Source of the DNA: Lachnospiraceae bacterium AM93-12TA
Lineage (GTDB): Bacteria > Bacillota > Clostridia > Lachnospirales > Lachnospiraceae
Length of the DNA stretch: 64,000 nucleotides
Direction: 5' to 3'
Assembly: GCA_027698105.1 (NCBI GenBank)
Contig: JAQERH010000010.1
Location: forward strand, 17,367-81,366
Within the stretch, counting starts at the first letter, position 1. Each line of letters opens with the position of its first letter. Made by a program: the position numbers and the translations under genes. The notes under the pieces are model-generated. The model did not search any database. It worked only from the letters and a program-made list of their open reading frames with translations, and had not been told where the DNA came from. Of this stretch, positions 8,288-15,808 are shown piece after piece.

Positions 8288-9391
8288 TTAAAAATTAAAG
8301 AGTGTATAATTATATTTTTTTAACCGGTCCCAGGCGGCATTTCTGGAGTCCTTGTCGTAAAAATTAATAGACAGGGCGCCTTCGCCGTTTTCACGGTTGT
8401 GGTTGATTCCAATGTTTTTAATGCTGATGCCTTTTCCTGCTAAAATGGCAGAGATAATGGAGATGGCGCCTGGTTCGTCGCATACATCCACAGAAAAGGA
8501 GTAGTCGGGAGCAATTGGGCCGGAAACCCGCGTTTCAAAGGAATTCCGGTAGTTCCTGGAGCTTTCAAACAGTTCCCGGACAGAAGAGCTGTCTCTGTTA
8601 TCTAAAACCTCCAGAATGTGATTCAGGGAACCGATATAGTCTCTTAAAAGGGAGGCAATATTACCTTCATTTGTCATGCAGATCTGCTCCCACATAACAG
8701 GAGAGGCAGAGGCGATTCTTGTGATATCTTTAAAGCCTCCGGCGGCCAGCTGTTTCATCAGCCCCTGTGTTCCATCCTTGTCCCGGACCAGGTTTACCAG
8801 GCTGGAAGCGATAATGTGGGGCAGATGGCTGACTGCAGCCACAATCCGATCATGCTCTCTGTAATCCAATACCAGTGGGATAGCTCCAATGAGGGCGGCT
8901 GTCTCAGTCAACAGGGCAACAGAGGACTCAGGAGTCTTTTCTGTAGGCGTCAGAATGTAATAGGCATTTTCCAAAAGGTGGTCAGTGGAATTTTCATATC
9001 CTGTCTTTTCAGAGCCTGCCATGGGATGTCCGCCTATAAAAGACGCTTCCATAGAAAGGGCCTGAACCGTCTCATGGATCTGTGTTTTTGTGCTTCCCAC
9101 ATCGGTAATGACAGCGCCAGGCTTCAGATAGGGCCTGATTTGCTCCAGATAGGAAGCGTTATATTCAACCGGCGTGCAGAGAAAAATAATATCGCACTGT
9201 CTGAGCGGTTCCCCTACGCCGTCTAAAATCAGATCAACAGCGCCGTCCTCTCTGGCTTTCATAAGGCGGTCACGGGAGCGCATATAGGCCATGACGGTGG
9301 TAGAAGGAGCACGTTTTTTTAAAGCTCTGGCAATAGAACCGCCAATCAGCCCCAGCCCGATAAAGCCTGCGGTGAGATGTTGTGTCTGCAT
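8288..9391 (-). CDS. tyrA: Prephenate dehydrogenase with C-terminal ACT domain
   Basis: 367 residues from the ATG at 9391, which has GGAGGAAACACT upstream; the longer open frame to 9589 crosses the promoter and is not used. Prephenate dehydrogenase oxidatively decarboxylates prephenate to 4-hydroxyphenylpyruvate for tyrosine. The N-terminal Rossmann motif is GFIGLGLIGGSIA, then GGHPMAGSEKTGYENS and the helical domain with SHLPHIIASSLVN. An ACT domain (about residues 293-367, EPGAISIISAILAGKGI) implies feedback control by tyrosine. It is first in the tyrA-aroA operon. Confidence 0.94.
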   Translation of the reverse strand: MQTQHLTAGFIGLGLIGGSIARALKKRAPSTTVMAYMRSRDRLMKAREDGAVDLILDGVGEPLRQCDIIFLCTPVEYNASYLEQIRPYLKPGAVITDVGSTKTQIHETVQALSMEASFIGGHPMAGSEKTGYENSTDHLLENAYYILTPTEKTPESSVALLTETAALIGAIPLVLDYREHDRIVAAVSHLPHIIASSLVNLVRDKDGTQGLMKQLAAGGFKDITRIASASPVMWEQICMTNEGNIASLLRDYIGSLNHILEVLDNRDSSSVRELFESSRNYRNSFETRVSGPIAPDYSFSVDVCDEPGAISIISAILAGKGISIKNIGINHNRENGEGALSINFYDKDSRNAAWDRLKKYNYTLFNF

Positions 9392-9456
9392 AGTGTTTCC
9401 TCCCTGGTTTTGTAAGTATAGCACAGCAAATAGGATGCTGTTTTCAGACAATATCA

Positions 9457-9484
9457 AGTGTATCATATCAGACAGCCTTGTCAA
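9457..9484 (-). promoter_or_regulatory. Candidate promoter for tyrA-aroA
   Basis: On the minus strand, TTGACA (complement 9479-9484) is 16 bases from TACACT (complement 9457-9462), about 65 bases before the tyrA ATG. The rest of the 9392-9736 gap is AT-rich and shows no gene. Confidence 0.5.
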
Positions 9485-9736
9485 CTGTTTCTCGTGGCCT
9501 TTCAGTATGAAGATACAGCGGGGGAAGAAAAATGGATTAGCCCTGGCAGAATACTTGGCTGAAGTGAATAGGCGGAAGATTGAACACATAATAAAGAAAG
9601 TATCAATAAAAATATGAGAAATACAATATATTAGCAGAATGATAGAAAATTAAAGAGAAATAGGAAGGGAAAATAGAGGGTAAATAGAAATATTTTAAAA
9701 AGTGAAAAGAAATATTGTATAAAATGCATATTTAAC

Positions 9737-9765
9737 TTGAAATTTTCTTTATTTTCTTGTAAAAT
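9737..9765 (+). promoter_or_regulatory. Promoter of the EF-G-like gene
   Basis: TTGAAA (9737-9742) and TAAAAT (9760-9765) have a 17-base T-rich spacer. The start codon follows about 40 bases on, with a GGGAGGAA ribosome site. Confidence 0.65.
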
Positions 9766-9805
9766 ATCATCATGGACTAAAATTTATCTACGGGAGGAAT
9801 TTTAT

Positions 9806-11908
9806 ATGAACGTGTACGGGACAAAACAGATTCGCAACGTGGTGCTTCTTGGACATGGCGGAGCAGGCAAGACGACAGCAGCAGAAGCTATGGCGCTTGT
9901 AACAGGCGTTACTAAGCGGATGGGAAAGATTGCAGACGGAAGCACCATCAGCGATTATGATAAAGAAGAGATAAAGCGTCAGTTCTCCATTTCCACAAGT
10001 CTGGTGCCCTTAGAGTATAACGGCGAGAACGGACCGATTAAAATTAACCTGTTAGATACTCCTGGATATTTTGACTTTGTAGGCGAGGTGGAGGAGGCTA
10101 TGAGCGTAGCCGACGCCGCGATTATCGTAGTAAACTGCAAGGCAGGTATCGAGGTTGGAACTGAGAAGGCATGGGAATTGTGTGAGGAATACCGTCTTCC
10201 CAGAATTATTTTCGTGACCAACATGGATGACGATCAGGCCAGCTTCCGCGAGCTGATCTTAAAACTGGAGAAGCGTTTCGGAAGAAAGATCGCTCCGTTC
10301 CAGGTGCCGATTCGTGAGAATGAGAAGTTTGTAGGTTTTGTAAACGTAGTAAAGATGGGCGGACGCCGTTTTACAAATCTGAGTGACTACGAGGAGTGCG
10401 AGATTCCAGAGTATACGAAGAAAAACCTGGGTATTGTCAGGGACGCTCTGATTGAGGCTGTGGCAGAGACCAGCGAAGAGTATATGGAGCGTTACTTCTC
10501 AGGCGAGGAATTTACTCAGGAAGAGATTTCCGCAGCTCTCAGAGAGCATGTAACAGAGGGAAATATTGTTCCTGTATTAATGGGCTCCGGAGTGAACGCG
10601 CAGGGCTTCTCCCACCTGCTCCAGGCGATTGATAAATACTTCCCGTCCCCGGATAAATTTGAGTGCGTAGGTGTAGACGTTTCTACAGGAGAGCGCTTTA
10701 CTGCAAAATATAATGACGATGTGTCTCTGTCAGCCAGAGTGTTTAAAACAGTAGTAGATCCGTTCATTGGAAAATATTCTCTGATGAAGATCTGTACTGG
10801 AACTTTGAGACCGGATTCTGTGATTTACAATGTAAATAAGGATGCAGAGGAGAAGGTACAGAAGATTTACGTGCTGAGAGGAAAGGATGCCATTGAGGTT
10901 CCTGAACTTAAGGCAGGTGATATCGGTGCAGTAGCTAAGCTGACTGTAACACAGACTGGCGATACCATGGCAGTCCGTACAGCTCCGATTGTTTACCACA
11001 AACCGAAGATTTCCACTCCATACACTTACATGGCATATGCGGCGAAGACAAAGGGAGACGAGGACAAGATTTCTACAGCCCTTTCCAAGCTGATGGAGGA
11101 GGATCTGACTCTGCGTACCGTCAGCGATGTGGAGAACCGCCAGTCCTTAATTTACGGAATCGGCGATCAGCAGCTGGAGGTAGTAGTCAGCAAGCTTCTG
11201 GCACGTTATAAAGTAGATATGGTGCTCAGCAAACCGAAATTCGCGTTCCGCGAGACACTGAGAAAGAAAGTGGAGGTTCAGGGCAAATATAAGAAGCAGT
11301 CCGGCGGACACGGACAGTACGGCGATGTTAAGATGGAATTCGAACCTTCCGGCGATCTGGAGAAACCATATGTATTTGAGGAGAGAGTCTTTGGCGGAGC
11401 TGTTCCGAGAAACTACTTCCCGGCTGTAGAGAAGGGAATTCAGGAATGTGTTCTCAAGGGACCGTTAGCAGGATATCCGGTTGTAGGATTAAAGGCAACT
11501 CTGGTAGACGGATCCTACCACCCGGTTGATTCTTCTGAGCTGGCGTTTAAGATGGCTGCTACCATGGCTTTCAAGAAGGGCTTCATGGATGCAACACCTG
11601 TTCTGTTAGAGCCGATTGCTTCCCTGAAAGTGACTGTTCCGGATAAATTTACCGGAGATGTTATGGGAGACTTAAACAGAAGAAGAGGCCGTGTTCTGGG
11701 TATGAATTCTGATCACTATGGCAAACAGGTGATTGAAGCAGATGTTCCGATGTCCGAGCTTTACGGATATAACACAGATCTTCGCTCTATGACAGGCGGA
11801 ATCGGCGTATATTCCTATGAGTTCAGCCGCTATGAGCAGGCTCCTGGTGATGTCCAGAAGAAGGAAGTGGAGGCAAGAGCCGCACAGGCAGAGGCTGAAA
11901 AAGATTGA
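9806..11908 (+). CDS. EF-G paralogue (EF-G-like translation factor) with altered G motifs
   Basis: 700 residues from the ATG at 9806, preceded by GGGAGGAA. The EF-G domain order I-V is intact to the C-terminus. The P-loop is GHGGAGKTT (16-24). The switch I signature RGITI is absent and replaced around KRQFSISTSLVP (58-68). The G3 motif is DTPGY (84-88), so the catalytic histidine of canonical EF-G is a tyrosine here. G4 reads TNMD (138-141) instead of NKxD. These features mark the EF-G-2/FusA2-like subgroup, not the housekeeping FusA, which normally sits beside rpsL/rpsG. It may act in translocation under special conditions with little or slow GTP hydrolysis; that is inference. It is monocistronic with its own promoter. 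Confidence 0.85.
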   Translation: MNVYGTKQIRNVVLLGHGGAGKTTAAEAMALVTGVTKRMGKIADGSTISDYDKEEIKRQFSISTSLVPLEYNGENGPIKINLLDTPGYFDFVGEVEEAMSVADAAIIVVNCKAGIEVGTEKAWELCEEYRLPRIIFVTNMDDDQASFRELILKLEKRFGRKIAPFQVPIRENEKFVGFVNVVKMGGRRFTNLSDYEECEIPEYTKKNLGIVRDALIEAVAETSEEYMERYFSGEEFTQEEISAALREHVTEGNIVPVLMGSGVNAQGFSHLLQAIDKYFPSPDKFECVGVDVSTGERFTAKYNDDVSLSARVFKTVVDPFIGKYSLMKICTGTLRPDSVIYNVNKDAEEKVQKIYVLRGKDAIEVPELKAGDIGAVAKLTVTQTGDTMAVRTAPIVYHKPKISTPYTYMAYAAKTKGDEDKISTALSKLMEEDLTLRTVSDVENRQSLIYGIGDQQLEVVVSKLLARYKVDMVLSKPKFAFRETLRKKVEVQGKYKKQSGGHGQYGDVKMEFEPSGDLEKPYVFEERVFGGAVPRNYFPAVEKGIQECVLKGPLAGYPVVGLKATLVDGSYHPVDSSELAFKMAATMAFKKGFMDATPVLLEPIASLKVTVPDKFTGDVMGDLNRRRGRVLGMNSDHYGKQVIEADVPMSELYGYNTDLRSMTGGIGVYSYEFSRYEQAPGDVQKKEVEARAAQAEAEKD

Positions 11909-11954
11909 TCTTTTCTATAAACTTATGGTAAAATTGAATAAATGAAATAACCGT

Positions 11955-11990
11955 CAGGGACTGCCTTTCACAGCTGGGAGGCAGTCCCTG
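11955..11990 (+). terminator. Hairpin after the EF-G-like gene
   Basis: CAGGGACTGCC pairs with GGCAGTCCCTG around CTTTCACAGCTGGGA-type loop sequence. No long T-run follows (CTTGCGG), so termination is likely but not classical. A second short hairpin, GTGTACAA...TTGTACAC, lies at about 12025-12052. Confidence 0.5.
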
Positions 11991-12177
11991 CTTGCGGATA
12001 TTCCAAAACGCTTCATGGCGTCAGTGTACAAAGGTGCATGGTCCCTTGTACACCGGTGCTGGCCTTTAATGAAATACAGGCAGGCTTTTTATCTGAGAAA
12101 AGACAGAAAGCCGGGGATAAGAGGAAGACCAGTATACGATTTAAGGAAGAGACAGGTGCAGAAGAAAGGAAGTTAGA

Positions 12178-13545
12178 GTGAGGACAGAACTATTTATTAA
12201 GGCAGAGCAGACACAGATACTATCGCAGAAGATGATCCTGTCAAATGAAATACTCCAGATGGGGGTGCAGGAGCTTTGTGAAAAATTAGGGGAGATTTTT
12301 CTGGAAAATCCTGTGGTAGATTTGAATCAGCCGTCGCCGGAGGAAGAACGGATGGCGAAATATCAATGGCTGGAATCACTGAGCAGCAAAAACAGGGATA
12401 CCTATATGCACGAATCCAGAGACGAGGAGGAGGGGAACGACGACTGGAAATTCAAGCAGAATGATGAGGAATCCCTGCAGGATTACTTATGGTCCCAGGT
12501 AAGCTTAAAGGAGCTGTCCGGGAAAGATGAGGAGATTGTTTCGTACCTGATGGAGAGTCTGGATGATAAGGGGTATCTGGATGAGCCGGCAGAATCGGTA
12601 GCAGAGCGGTTTGAGGAATCAGCAGAGCGGATCGAGAAGATTATTTCCGGACTTCAGACTCTGGAACCGGCAGGAGTATTTGCCAGAAATCTGGGAGAAT
12701 GCCTGCTGCTTCAGCTTCAGAGAAATAAGGCAGATACGCCGGAGGCAGAGGAGATTGTAAAAGAGCATTTGGAGCTGTTAGCGGGAAATAAGATTCCGGC
12801 TATTGCCAAGAAGGTCCATCTTTCTGTGGAGGAGACAGCAGAGATCTGCCAGAAGATAAGGAATCTGAATCCAAGACCAGGCAGCCATTTTTCTTCCAGA
12901 GAGCAGCTGTCCTATCTGATTCCAGATGTGACAGTGGTGAAGTTTGCCGACCGATTTGAAATTCTTTTGAATGAAAGTACCTATCCGACCATTGAAATCA
13001 ATGATTATTACAGAAAAATGTCCGTTCAGTCTGATTCAGCACAGGTTCACGACTATCTGAGAGAAAAACTCAGACAGGCTGAGTGGATCCGCACCTGCAT
13101 GGAACAGAGAGGCCGCACGATTATGAATGTGACCAAGACGATTTTAGCTATGCAGAGTGAGTTCTTTGAGAAAGGACCGGCCTATTTAAAGCCGCTGAAG
13201 CAGAGTGAAGTAGCAGAAACCATAGGAATTCATGAGTCCACTGTCAGCCGGGCTGTGCGGCAGAAGTATCTGCAGTGTTCCTGGGGCATTTATCCTATGA
13301 ACTACTTTTTCTCCAGGGGAATTTCTGAGGAAAAGGGAAGAAGCGGAAAGTCAGTTTCTGTTCAGGGAGTGAAGAACGCTCTGACAGAGATTATAAAGGA
13401 AGAGAATAAGAAGAAACCGTTCAGCGACCGCCTTCTGGCAGAGAAGCTGGAGGAGAAAGGATTTACCATCTCTAGAAGAACGGTGGCCAAGTACAGAGAA
13501 GAGCTGGGAATACCGGATGCCGGAGGCAGAAAGGTGTTTCTGTAG
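12178..13545 (+). CDS. rpoN: RNA polymerase sigma-54 factor
   Basis: 455 residues from a GTG start with AAAGGAAG upstream. Sigma-54 directs polymerase to -24/-12 promoters that need an AAA+ activator. The N-terminal region I is Gln/Leu-rich (QTQILSQKMILSNEILQM), an acidic region II follows (about 60-100), then the core-binding domain, the helix-turn-helix IHESTVSRAVRQKY, and the C-terminal RpoN box SRRTVAKYREELGIP. No enhancer-binding activator is encoded in this window. The following hairpin ends the transcript. Confidence 0.95.
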   Translation: MRTELFIKAEQTQILSQKMILSNEILQMGVQELCEKLGEIFLENPVVDLNQPSPEEERMAKYQWLESLSSKNRDTYMHESRDEEEGNDDWKFKQNDEESLQDYLWSQVSLKELSGKDEEIVSYLMESLDDKGYLDEPAESVAERFEESAERIEKIISGLQTLEPAGVFARNLGECLLLQLQRNKADTPEAEEIVKEHLELLAGNKIPAIAKKVHLSVEETAEICQKIRNLNPRPGSHFSSREQLSYLIPDVTVVKFADRFEILLNESTYPTIEINDYYRKMSVQSDSAQVHDYLREKLRQAEWIRTCMEQRGRTIMNVTKTILAMQSEFFEKGPAYLKPLKQSEVAETIGIHESTVSRAVRQKYLQCSWGIYPMNYFFSRGISEEKGRSGKSVSVQGVKNALTEIIKEENKKKPFSDRLLAEKLEEKGFTISRRTVAKYREELGIPDAGGRKVFL

Positions 13546-13552
13546 GAGATGC

Positions 13553-13598
13553 AGCCGCTGTGTCATAGATATCGTCTATGGTGCAGCGGCTTTTCTGC
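13553..13598 (+). terminator. Terminator after rpoN
   Basis: GCCGCTG..CATAGA pairs with TCTATG..CAGCGGC and is followed by TTTTCT. The remaining bases to 13791 carry no gene. Confidence 0.8.
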
Positions 13599-13791
13599 TG
13601 GTTCCGGTGATTTACCACACTGAGAAGAATTATGGTATACTGATAGCAATGGGGGGTGGGAGAAGAAAGAAGCAATGATGAGAGATCTATTTAGTTATGG
13701 ATGCAAAACAGGAAGTAATTTTTAAAGTGCCAAATTGGACACTTTGGAGGCAGTTCATAGAATTTTCATAGAGAAATAGAGAGGTGGAACA

Positions 13792-14262
13792 ATGTCAATC
13801 GAAAATGTTAAACTGTTTTTTAAGAAATATGGAATGGAGAGCCGGATACAAGAGTTCAGCGTTTCCAGCGCAACGGTAGCTCTTGCTGCAGAAGCATTGC
13901 ACTGTGAGCCGTGCCGGATTGCAAAAACGCTCTCATTTAAGGTCAATAACAGTCCCATTCTGATTGTGACGGCAGGCGATGCGAAAATAGATAATGCAAA
14001 ATACAAGGCGCAGTTTGGAGCGAAGGCGAAAATGTTGTCCCCAGATGAGGTTTCGGCTCTAATTGGGCATTCCATAGGCGGTGTCTGCCCATTTGCAGTG
14101 AAGGATGATGTTACCGTATATCTGGATCAGTCGCTGAAAAGGTTTCAAACCGTATTTCCAGCCTGCGGAAGCAGTAACAGCGCCATTGAACTGACAGTAG
14201 AGGAACTGGAAACGTACTCAGGTTTTTCTGAGTGGATTGATGTCTGCAAGGAGTGGGCTTAG
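13792..14262 (+). CDS. ybaK: YbaK/EbsC-family aminoacyl-tRNA editing protein
   Basis: A 156-residue single-domain protein of the YbaK/ProX deacylase family, which hydrolyses misacylated tRNA such as Cys-tRNA(Pro). Family features are CRIAKTLSFK with the conserved lysine at about residue 45 and GHSIGGVCPFAV (about 90-101), the substrate loop. The length is normal. The start follows GAGGTGGAAC. It is monocistronic between rpoN and an unknown anchored protein. Which mischarged tRNA it edits cannot be told from sequence. Confidence 0.88.
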   Translation: MSIENVKLFFKKYGMESRIQEFSVSSATVALAAEALHCEPCRIAKTLSFKVNNSPILIVTAGDAKIDNAKYKAQFGAKAKMLSPDEVSALIGHSIGGVCPFAVKDDVTVYLDQSLKRFQTVFPACGSSNSAIELTVEELETYSGFSEWIDVCKEWA

Positions 14263-14323
14263 ATAAAAAGATGGTCAGAGTGATTTGTAAGAATATTGTA
14301 AAGATATTCAGATAATTACTATG

Positions 14324-14329
14324 GTATAA
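14324..14329 (+). promoter_or_regulatory. -10 element before the 14.4-kb gene
   Basis: A TATAAT hexamer within ATGGTATAATG lies about 50 bases before the ATG. No good -35 was found. Confidence 0.4.
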
Positions 14330-14379
14330 TGATTCCATAACTATAAGTACCATCATTTCTGAAGAAAGGGGGGCAGCAG

Positions 14380-15357
14380 ATGAAAGATCGAAAAATAAAG
14401 CCGGGAAAAGAACAGATTTTGATTTTCCTTGGAACAGCGAACCTGCTTTTAGCGGCAGGCGGGCTTTTCTTTCTGGCCGGAGAGAATCGAAGCCTCCGTC
14501 GCCAGGTACAGGATCTGCAGGTGAGAGTCAGCCAGATGGAGGGAAGCGTAACAGATACAGTTAGGAGGATTTCTTCGGAAATTCAGAGCGGACAGGAACG
14601 GGCGAACAGTTTTGTAGAGCAGTTTCAAGTGACAGTCACCCCAAAGGATGATCTGAGAGCAGAGATCCATGTGGCGGCAGATTTGAAGGAATACCAGGAA
14701 GGCGAGGGAGTTTACTTTATATGGGAGGGGTTAGAAGGAACGGTCAGACTTCCGGCAGAGCGAACGGAGGGCACACAGTTTCAGGCAGAGACGGAAGTGT
14801 CAGCTCTGACAGAATCAGGAATCTTTAAAATTTATAAAGAAAGCGGAGAGAATCTGAGAGGGGAAATTCTGGAGTATGTATCTGTGAAGGATGACTGTCT
14901 GTTCCAGTTGGACTGTTCGGCCTTTCTAGGCTGGAGCAGCTGGTCTAGAAAGTCCGAGGTGGAGCTTTCTCCGGATGTTTCTCTGTTTGTAAACAGTATT
15001 CCGGCAGAACTTCAGTTAGTCAGAGCGGAAGCCCAGATCTATTCAGGAAAACAGCTGCTGCATACCCAGACGATTCTGGAAGAAAGGGAGACAAGCGGAT
15101 CAGAGGGAGATACTGCCTGGGCTGACGGTACAGAGGGAGTTTATACAGCTTCCTGGAATATGAAACTGAGTCCGGAGGTAGGAGAACGAATCGATCTTCG
15201 TGTGGTTGCGGAGGACTCCAATGGAAATGTCTATTCGGCTATTGTAGCCCGCGGCATTGTGCAGGAGGAAAAAGGGCTTCTTTCTATTACAGAGGAGCCT
15301 TCTGATCAGACGCTTCACGTAGAGCCGGAAGGTCGGAAGGCGTGGCAGAAGCAGTGA
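14380..15357 (+). CDS. Membrane-anchored extracytoplasmic protein, unknown function
   Basis: 325 residues. A basic N-terminus is followed by one membrane segment (about residues 12-32), a short coiled-coil stretch (about 33-75, SLRRQVQDLQVRVSQMEG and on), and a long beta-rich region with two Ig-like halves (about 80-190 and 195-310). The topology is single-pass with an outside C-terminus. No catalytic motif or family was recognised. AAAGGGGGG precedes the ATG. It is followed directly by the leuS leader and seems to be a single gene. Confidence 0.7.
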   Translation: MKDRKIKPGKEQILIFLGTANLLLAAGGLFFLAGENRSLRRQVQDLQVRVSQMEGSVTDTVRRISSEIQSGQERANSFVEQFQVTVTPKDDLRAEIHVAADLKEYQEGEGVYFIWEGLEGTVRLPAERTEGTQFQAETEVSALTESGIFKIYKESGENLRGEILEYVSVKDDCLFQLDCSAFLGWSSWSRKSEVELSPDVSLFVNSIPAELQLVRAEAQIYSGKQLLHTQTILEERETSGSEGDTAWADGTEGVYTASWNMKLSPEVGERIDLRVVAEDSNGNVYSAIVARGIVQEEKGLLSITEEPSDQTLHVEPEGRKAWQKQ

Positions 15358-15386
15358 GATTTGACGTGGAATCATCCGGCAGAACC

Positions 15387-15415
15387 TTGACAGCCGTCTG
15401 CAAGTATGTTAAATT
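15387..15415 (+). promoter_or_regulatory. Promoter of leuS T-box transcript
   Basis: TTGACA (15387-15392), a 17-base spacer and TAAATT (15410-15415). It lies 30 bases past the end of the preceding gene. Confidence 0.65.
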
Positions 15416-15420
15416 AAGAA

Positions 15421-15746
15421 CCATCAGTAAATGCAGGGAAGAGGAACAGTAGAATGCAGGAACCACCAGAGAGCTGCCGGAAGGTGCGAGGCAGTTGGAG
15501 ATGGCATTTGAACTCGCCTTGGAGCAGCCTGTTGAAGGGAAGGCCGGAAGATTTGATTCGTAGATTGATAGGATCAGGGCCATCCTGAGTAGGCAGAGCC
15601 GGAAACCGCCCGTTATGCGGTGAGGAAAAGCAGCAGTTTTTCCCGTAAGAGCATGCTATAGGGCATGAAATAGAGTGGTACCGCGCGAGAGGAAAAGCCT
15701 TGCGTCTCTATGCAGAATCAGCAGAGAGATGCAGGGCATTTTTTAT
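15421..15746 (+). ncRNA. T-box riboswitch, apparent Leu (CUC) specifier
   Basis: The leader carries the T-box core TGGTACCGCG (15676-15685). A terminator with GCCTTGCGTCTCT pairing with AGAGATGCAGGGC then TTTTTT follows (about 15696-15746). In Stem I the segment TTTGAACTCGCC contains CTC (15513-15515) in the position expected of a specifier, matching the leucyl-tRNA synthetase gene downstream. Uncharged tRNA-Leu would promote readthrough into leuS. Confidence 0.92.
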
Positions 15747-15808
15747 TTCTTATGTCACAGCAGCTTTTTGCGAAGGTTTTGCGTATATAACAGAAGGAGG
15801 AAATGGAA

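Noticed and set aside
9392..9589. Upstream extension of the tyrA frame
   Set aside because: It crosses the likely promoter and has no Rossmann-domain sequence; the ATG at 9391 has a good ribosome site.
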